This document shows, in pieces, positions 58,791 to 64,000 of a stretch of DNA of 64,000 nucleotides; within the stretch, counting starts at the first letter, position 1, and each line of letters begins with the position of its first letter. Both the position numbers and the translations under genes were made by a program. The notes beneath the pieces were generated by a model. The model saw nothing but the letters and a program-made list of their open reading frames with translations, ran no database searches and was not told the DNA's origin. This DNA is from Smallanthus sonchifolius (Eukaryota; Streptophyta; Magnoliopsida; Asterales; Asteraceae), in the NCBI GenBank assembly GCA_023525975.1, contig CM042042.1, positions 48,495,880-48,559,879 of the forward strand, given 5' to 3'.

Positions 58791-58866
58791 CACCGGCTGT
58801 AGGTTTTAGGTCCACTTCTTCCTCTGCGCTCCGGCGTCTTCCATCGCCACCGCCGCCTCTGTACGG
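58791..58866 (+). other. Probable 5'UTR exon of the PAP29-like gene
   Basis: A C/T-rich leader (cttcttcctctgcgctccgg, then cgccaccgccgcctctgtac) ends at a GTAAAA donor near 58867. It can pair with the acceptor ttgaacag at about 60368, giving a 5'UTR intron of about 1.5 kb that is largely filled by transposons. The limits are approximate. Confidence 0.45.
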
Positions 58867-59610
58867 TAAAATCATTCTTCTCCTCCTCTTTTAATTCTAG
58901 TTCTATTCACAGATCTGAAATCTTAGCGCAAAATAAAAGCTGATTCTGTAGTTAGAATACTTGGCTTTGATTTGTGAGTTCATCTTATTTTATCGGTAGA
59001 GTATATGAGATTTGAGCCTAGGCTTTCAACGTTAGGTTATCTCCTAAGTATTTGATTGTGATTTGTGTTCTGATCGGAAATCCGAAATTTGGAGCTGCGT
59101 GTTCACCGTTCACTTTATCAGAAACATTTTCATCATGTTTTCAAGGACCGGACAGCGAACCAGTCTCCTTACTGGTACTGGTTGAACATGATTTAAGAAC
59201 CGGACGCCGTTATAAACAGTTTGAAAATTAAAACTATTTATATATGCCTGTGAAGCAGAATAGAATATGAAGATGTTATATGTTTTAGTGTGAATTTACA
59301 ATTTAACAAAGTATGAAGATTAAATAAATAAAATGTAAATTGTACTATATTAAATTAATCAGAAAATGAGATTTTGAAAGAAAAAGAAAACAAAAAAAAT
59401 ATTGAAATCCGGTCTGGCTGGTTCAAACGAAAACGGTCCAAATAGGCTGGTCTGGAGCTGAGGATTTAGGGGCCCGGGACGAACTAGCAAAAATGGGCCC
59501 AAACGATAAACATTCTTAATGAGAAATTCTTTATTAAGACAAAAAAAATTTCGCAATAAACATAACAAAATTATAGTTTTCAAATGACATACTATAATAG
59601 TTTTAAAAAG

Positions 59611-60094
<484 letters not shown>

Positions 60095-60165
<71 letters not shown>
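60095..60165. repeat. (TA)n microsatellite
   Basis: A TA array of about 68 bp on the right side of the nested MITE, probably once continuous with the array at 59612-59708. Confidence 0.85.
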
Positions 60166-60166
<1 letters not shown>

Positions 60167-60442
60167 ACATAATATATATAAAAAATTAAAAATTTTGGGC
60201 CCTCCGGGAAAGCGGGCCCTCCCCCATGGTCAACTCCGACCTTGCAAATAGGCATAACCGGACGGATTCTATGTCTGGTTTTGGTCCCGTTATGAAAAAA
60301 CTGATTTTCATGAAATTGATACAGCTTATCATAGCTTTCTGTTGATGTTTAATCTTGAATTTGAACAGAAATTCTGACTTGATTATTACCATCATATTCT
60401 CGTTGAAGAATCACTCAATTGGAAAGCTAATTCCCTTGAACA

Positions 60443-61605
60443 ATGGCTAGCTTTCTGTTCACTGTCATTGTTGTTCTGTGCTCTGTTTCGTGGTTTATCG
60501 TGGTTAACACCGAGGGAATTCGAAGGTCGTCTAATGATAATGAAACAAAACAGTTACGGTTTGATAAAAAGAAGGGCGAGTTTAGGATTCTGCAGGTGGC
60601 TGACATGCATTATGCTGATGGCAAGAAGACTCCCTGTGAGGATGTGTTACCTAACCAGTTAGCCCATTGCACTGATCTCAATACAAGCGCTTTTATCAAC
60701 CGTATGATCCAAGCCGAGAAACCAGACCCATTGTTTTCACAGGAGATAATATATTCGGTTTTGATGCAGAAGATGCAGCAGCATCCATGAATGCAGCCTT
60801 TGCCCCTGCTATAAGTTCAAAAATCCCATGGGCAGCTGTTTTAGGGAACCATGATCAAGAATCATCATTGTCGAGAGAAAGTGTCATGAGCCATATCGTT
60901 GGAATGAGGCACACGTTGTCTCAGGTTAATCCGTCTGGTGTGGATGTTATAGATGGTTTTGGGAACTACAATCTTGAAGTTCATGGAGTCGAAGGGTCAA
61001 GTTTTATGAATAAATCGATCCTCAACTTGTACTTTCTTGACAGTGGTGATTACTCTACAGTCCCCTCGATTCCTGGCTATGGATGGATCAAACCGTCTCA
61101 ACAGTATTGGTTTCAACAGACGTCTAAAAAGCTTCAAAAGATGTCAAAAGCACCTGGGCTTGCTTACTTTCACATTCCATTGCCTGAGTATGCGTACTTT
61201 GATTCATCAAACTTCACAGGTGTGAGACAAGAAGGGATCAGCTCTGCTTCTGTGAATTCCGGGTTCTTTACAACTTTAGTTGAAGCAGGTGACGTGAAGG
61301 CGGTTTTTACTGGTCATGATCATTTAAATGATTTTTGTGGGAAGTTGACTGGGATTCATCTTTGTTATGCTGGAGGGTTTGGATATCATGCCTACGGGAA
61401 GGCTGGATGGTCAAGAAGAGCAAGGATGGTTGTGGTTTCTTTAGAAAAGGACTCACATGATGCTTGGGGTGCGGTCAAGTCCATCAAAACATGGAAGCGG
61501 CTCGATGATGAAAACCTAACTGCCGTTGATGGTCAGGTTCTTTGGAGCCAACATTCATCTGGGAATCGTAGGAAAAACCCTATCGTTCATGGTTTGAATG
61601 ATTGA
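60443..61605 (+). pseudogene. Purple acid phosphatase 29-like, one-base frameshift
   Basis: A signal peptide (MASFLFTVIVVLCSVSWFIV, residues 1-20) precedes a metallophosphatase domain, giving about 387 residues. This matches the PAP14/28/29 group: secreted, metal-dependent, sometimes called probable inactive PAPs. All five metal-site motifs are readable: V-A-D-M-H-Y, F-T-G-D-N-I, G-N-H-D-Q-E, F-H-I-P-L-P-E-Y and F-T-G-H-D-H. One base is missing between E-K-P-D and I-V-F-T-G-D (60728-60729), which shifts the frame and splits the ORF into 60443-60790 and a part readable from about 60730 to 61605. Nothing else is damaged. There are no introns in the coding region, but the probable 5'UTR intron argues against a retrocopy. 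AATAAA lies at 61664-61669. Confidence 0.85.
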
Positions 61606-61669
61606 GAAATTTCAAACAAGATCTTAGTTTTTGTTTTGTTTACACTAAAAAAGGTAGAAGATCAATAAA

Positions 61670-62616
61670 ACTTATATGCATCTTTGTCAAAGTTCAATCT
61701 TTTTATTAGTAATACACAATTGCAGAGTAAGCAGATTGTGTTAGACTCTTATATGTAACACTTGTTAGTGCTAGTTCTTGTTGCTAGAAAGAATATATAA
61801 ATCTTTTACTTTTCAGAAAATGGATTTATCATGGTATGATTTGTCATGTTATGGTTCTTTTTTTTTGGTATGATTTGAGAACATGTCATGAGATTTTCAA
61901 GGTAAGAGGCCGAAAAGGCGCTGCTCAGGTGGTGTTCATGGTCCGGTTTTCACGGTTTTTGGGTCAAACCGTGAGCCAAATCGTTAGTAACGGTTTTTTA
62001 TTATCAAAAACCAAAGTCAAACCGTTGAAAATTAAAACCGAACCAAACCAAACCGTTACTAACGGTTTGGTTCCGGTTTGGACCTTTATACAAAGATGTA
62101 AACATCAAAATTTCTCCAAACATAAAACTGTGAAAATTTATATATGCTAAAAGTTGTCTAGAATTATATATACATACATTTATACAAGATGTGAATAGTA
62201 GTATCATTTGATTGGTTATTATTTTTCTTAATTTAATATTCCCTTCATGGTTTCGATTGTTCGAGCAAGACCACACATTTTCCTTTTTTTTCTTCCCCTA
62301 TTATTTTTAGGGTACTCATCATTTTGTAACTTTTTATTACTGAAACAAACATGATTTACAATAGCATACCATTATTGGTCCACATGTATTTTTTTGTGTG
62401 CTGTAAGCTATAGAAGCTATGTTACCATTGTGTTTTCATGGCAAACCTAACCGTTAATGAGTGAACAACATCGTTAGCGGTGTTGATTTTGATCGTATTC
62501 AGTTTCGGTGTTCGCTTTTATGGTTTATGCCGAGTCGAAGCGGTTACGACCAAACTCCATCCGTGTAATGCAAAGAAAAACGACCGCTCTCCCCCACGAA
62601 GCGCGGGGTAAAACTA
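61670..62616. other. Intergenic sequence with aaccg-rich TE debris
   Basis: The segment 61930-62090 is dominated by aaaccg and cggttt words in both orientations. A matching patch is at 62860-63040, suggesting the two arms of one larger element split by the Helitron end at 62620. No gene is visible. Confidence 0.4.
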
Positions 62617-62620
62617 CTAG
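62560..62620 (+). mobile_element. Helitron 3' terminus
   Basis: The hairpin cccc-acgaag-cgcgggg (62592-62608) is followed by taaaacta and CTAG (62617-62620), then T. This is a Helitron 3' end in plus orientation. The 5' TC end was not located. Confidence 0.5.
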
Positions 62621-63333
62621 TTTAAAACAAAGTTGTAATGCTACATGGAAAAAAATACAGTCCAAAACAAACCTTCTGTTGTCTAGACTTTTAAAATGTA
62701 TGGAAACATGAACAAAGATGTTGAAACTACATTTACAGGTCAATAAACAAGAAAACATACATGTCGTTATTACATTTTACTTGAAGATTATAATAAAGCT
62801 AACATAAATAATTAAATATGTTTAATATGAAATATTTAAAAAACTAAAATATAGTTAAATCTCACGGTCCGGTCCCGTTTAATTCGACCGGTTTTTTCAT
62901 ATAAACCGTAAACCAAACCGTTCGATACGGTTTGGAATTTTTGAAACCGACCGACCGAAAGTAACACAAAAAACCGACCGTGAAACCAAACTGATGACCG
63001 GTTTGGGCGGTTTCGCGGTTTTAAGCCGAACCGAGGTGAGGCGGCGAGGCTATTTTGTTAGAAATTGTGATTAAGCTACGATTTGCCTAATTCTATTGGT
63101 TAGCATAGAATTGACGGCTCCAATAAGTTTAATATAACGAGTTCTCGTAGTTAAAAGTTTGATTCGTATATACATTTAATAAGCAAAGACAAGAGCATTG
63201 AACTAAGAGTCAAATCTGACTTTGAGTTCATTAACCGAAATCAACTCATCAAGGGTACATAAGAGTCAAAATGATCATTTGATTCTAATCAAGTATGCAC
63301 AGTTTATGATTAAGAAATGTGAACAAGAACTCA
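62621..63333. other. Intergenic sequence, no gene seen
   Basis: Contains the aaccg-rich arm at 62860-63040. The last 100 bp or so may be the 3'UTR of the minus-strand gene. Confidence 0.35.
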
Positions 63334-64000
63334 CTAGTAAACTTGATCACTGTCCTCATCAGCATCAGCACCACTCGTATAATCAAAAAGGTCGTTCAAC
63401 GCTGTGGCCTGTTGATGTTGGAACTCATTAATCGCATCTTTTGCACCAAAAACGAGCGCGTTTTTTGCAGCTTTAATTGCAGCCTTTCTTTCAGCAGAGT
63501 TCTCCTGCTTCATCACTTTACTTTTATCAAGCTTTCCAGCCTTAACACTTGCTGCCTTCCTGTTCGCTTCTCTACAGTTTAACAGGTCAATATACTTCTC
63601 ATGCAAAGCTTTGTTTTTTACCTGTTTTAAAACCGGAGGGCTCACTAGTGTTGTTCCATATGAACTACTAAATCTTGAAACACTCTTTTTATGGACTGTA
63701 GGAGACCTTTTGTGCACATCATGTGTTTCTTGGTTGCGATCAGGTGTGGTAAGTAACGGATTAATGTTTAAAGATGGGTTGAATGTAGGCTCCAGAAGTG
63801 TGAACAAGTCTGATTCGGAATCTTGTCCCACTTTATACTGATTTTGTAACATGTGTCTTACAGTTCTCTGGGCTATATGACTCTTCTGCTTGCGGTATCT
63901 AGGTCTCTTAGTAGCAGGACTTGAAGTGTTGAGTAGTTTACTTGCAGAAAGAGAGGGGTTTTGTGTATTTGATACTCGAGCTCTGGTACGTGGACGAGGT
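63334..64000 (-). CDS. C-terminal part of an unidentified protein (5' end off window)
   Basis: One frame stays open from the right edge to a stop at 63334-63336, about 222 residues. The Met at 63852 is probably internal because the frame continues upstream without a stop (R-P-R-Y-R-K-Q-K-S-H-I-A-Q-R-T-V-R-H). The sequence is polar, with Ser/Thr/Pro-rich stretches, then a Lys/Ala-rich segment likely to form helix or coiled coil (K-A-L-H-E-K-Y-I-D-L-L-N-C-R-E-A-N-R-K and E-R-K-A-A-I-K-A-A-K-N-A-L), and an acidic tail, D-A-D-E-D-S-D-Q-V-Y. I do not recognise the family. The basic patches suggest a nuclear or nucleic-acid-associated protein, which is inference only. Confidence 0.6.
   Translation of the reverse strand, partial: PRPRTRARVSNTQNPSLSASKLLNTSSPATKRPRYRKQKSHIAQRTVRHMLQNQYKVGQDSESDLFTLLEPTFNPSLNINPLLTTPDRNQETHDVHKRSPTVHKKSVSRFSSSYGTTLVSPPVLKQVKNKALHEKYIDLLNCREANRKAASVKAGKLDKSKVMKQENSAERKAAIKAAKNALVFGAKDAINEFQHQQATALNDLFDYTSGADADEDSDQVY

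Overview
The window is nuclear DNA of a flowering plant, most likely a eudicot. The evidence is long AT-rich introns with GT-AG borders, plant-only gene families (NOD26-like aquaporin, UGT72-type glucosyltransferase, polcalcin, dual-targeted organellar oligopeptidase, PAP29-type phosphatase), a plant nuclear tRNA-Asn, and a dense, nested load of hAT, PIF/Harbinger, Helitron, Copia, LINE and SINE-like insertions. An Asteraceae source would fit the overall look, but that is only a guess.

Layout. 0.6-2.4 kb: a decayed Ty1/Copia element split by a 529-bp hAT-type MITE. 2.8-3.3 kb (-): the first two exons of a DEG7-type protease. 3.9-7 kb: Helitron 3'-end debris and a CACTA-like terminus. 7.8-10 kb (+): an intact five-exon NIP aquaporin. 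10.5-14.3 kb: a 1.87-kb non-coding block in direct tandem duplication. 14.8-15.4 kb (-): a small basic protein gene. 18.9-20 kb: nested MITEs. 20.5-22 kb (+): an intact intronless UGT. 23.5-27.1 kb: a 3.6-kb Helitron on the minus strand carrying UBP12/13-like MATH exons and other exon pieces. 27.15-28.94 kb: a PIF/Harbinger element with one in-frame stop. 29-35.3 kb: mini-Helitrons, hAT MITEs and a patch of captured exons. 35.9 kb: tRNA-Asn(GTT). 36.2 kb (-): polcalcin. 40.8-48.2 kb (+): a 17-exon organellar oligopeptidase (OOP/TOP1-like) gene with two disabling lesions. 49.9-51.8 kb: a SINE-like retroposon, a mini-Helitron and a LINE 3' end. 52.56-58.11 kb: a complete 5,556-bp hAT transposon with exact 8-bp target duplications, a damaged transposase, and exon sets resembling two host genes on its opposite strand. 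58.8-61.6 kb (+): a PAP29-like phosphatase gene with a one-base frameshift and a transposon-filled 5'UTR intron. 63.3-64 kb (-): the 3' end of an unidentified gene that runs off the window.

The host genes are unrelated to one another and form no cluster. The organising theme is transposition. At least ten hAT-type insertions can be delimited to the base by their 8-bp target-site duplications, five short Helitron termini share one hairpin, and two larger transposons carry host exon fragments. The strongest candidates for something new are the hAT element at 52.56-58.11 kb (a transposase carrier that has also acquired gene fragments), the Helitron at 23.48-27.10 kb, and a MITE family that sits in (TA)n microsatellites. 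All identifications come from reading translations and boundaries by eye; no database search was run.
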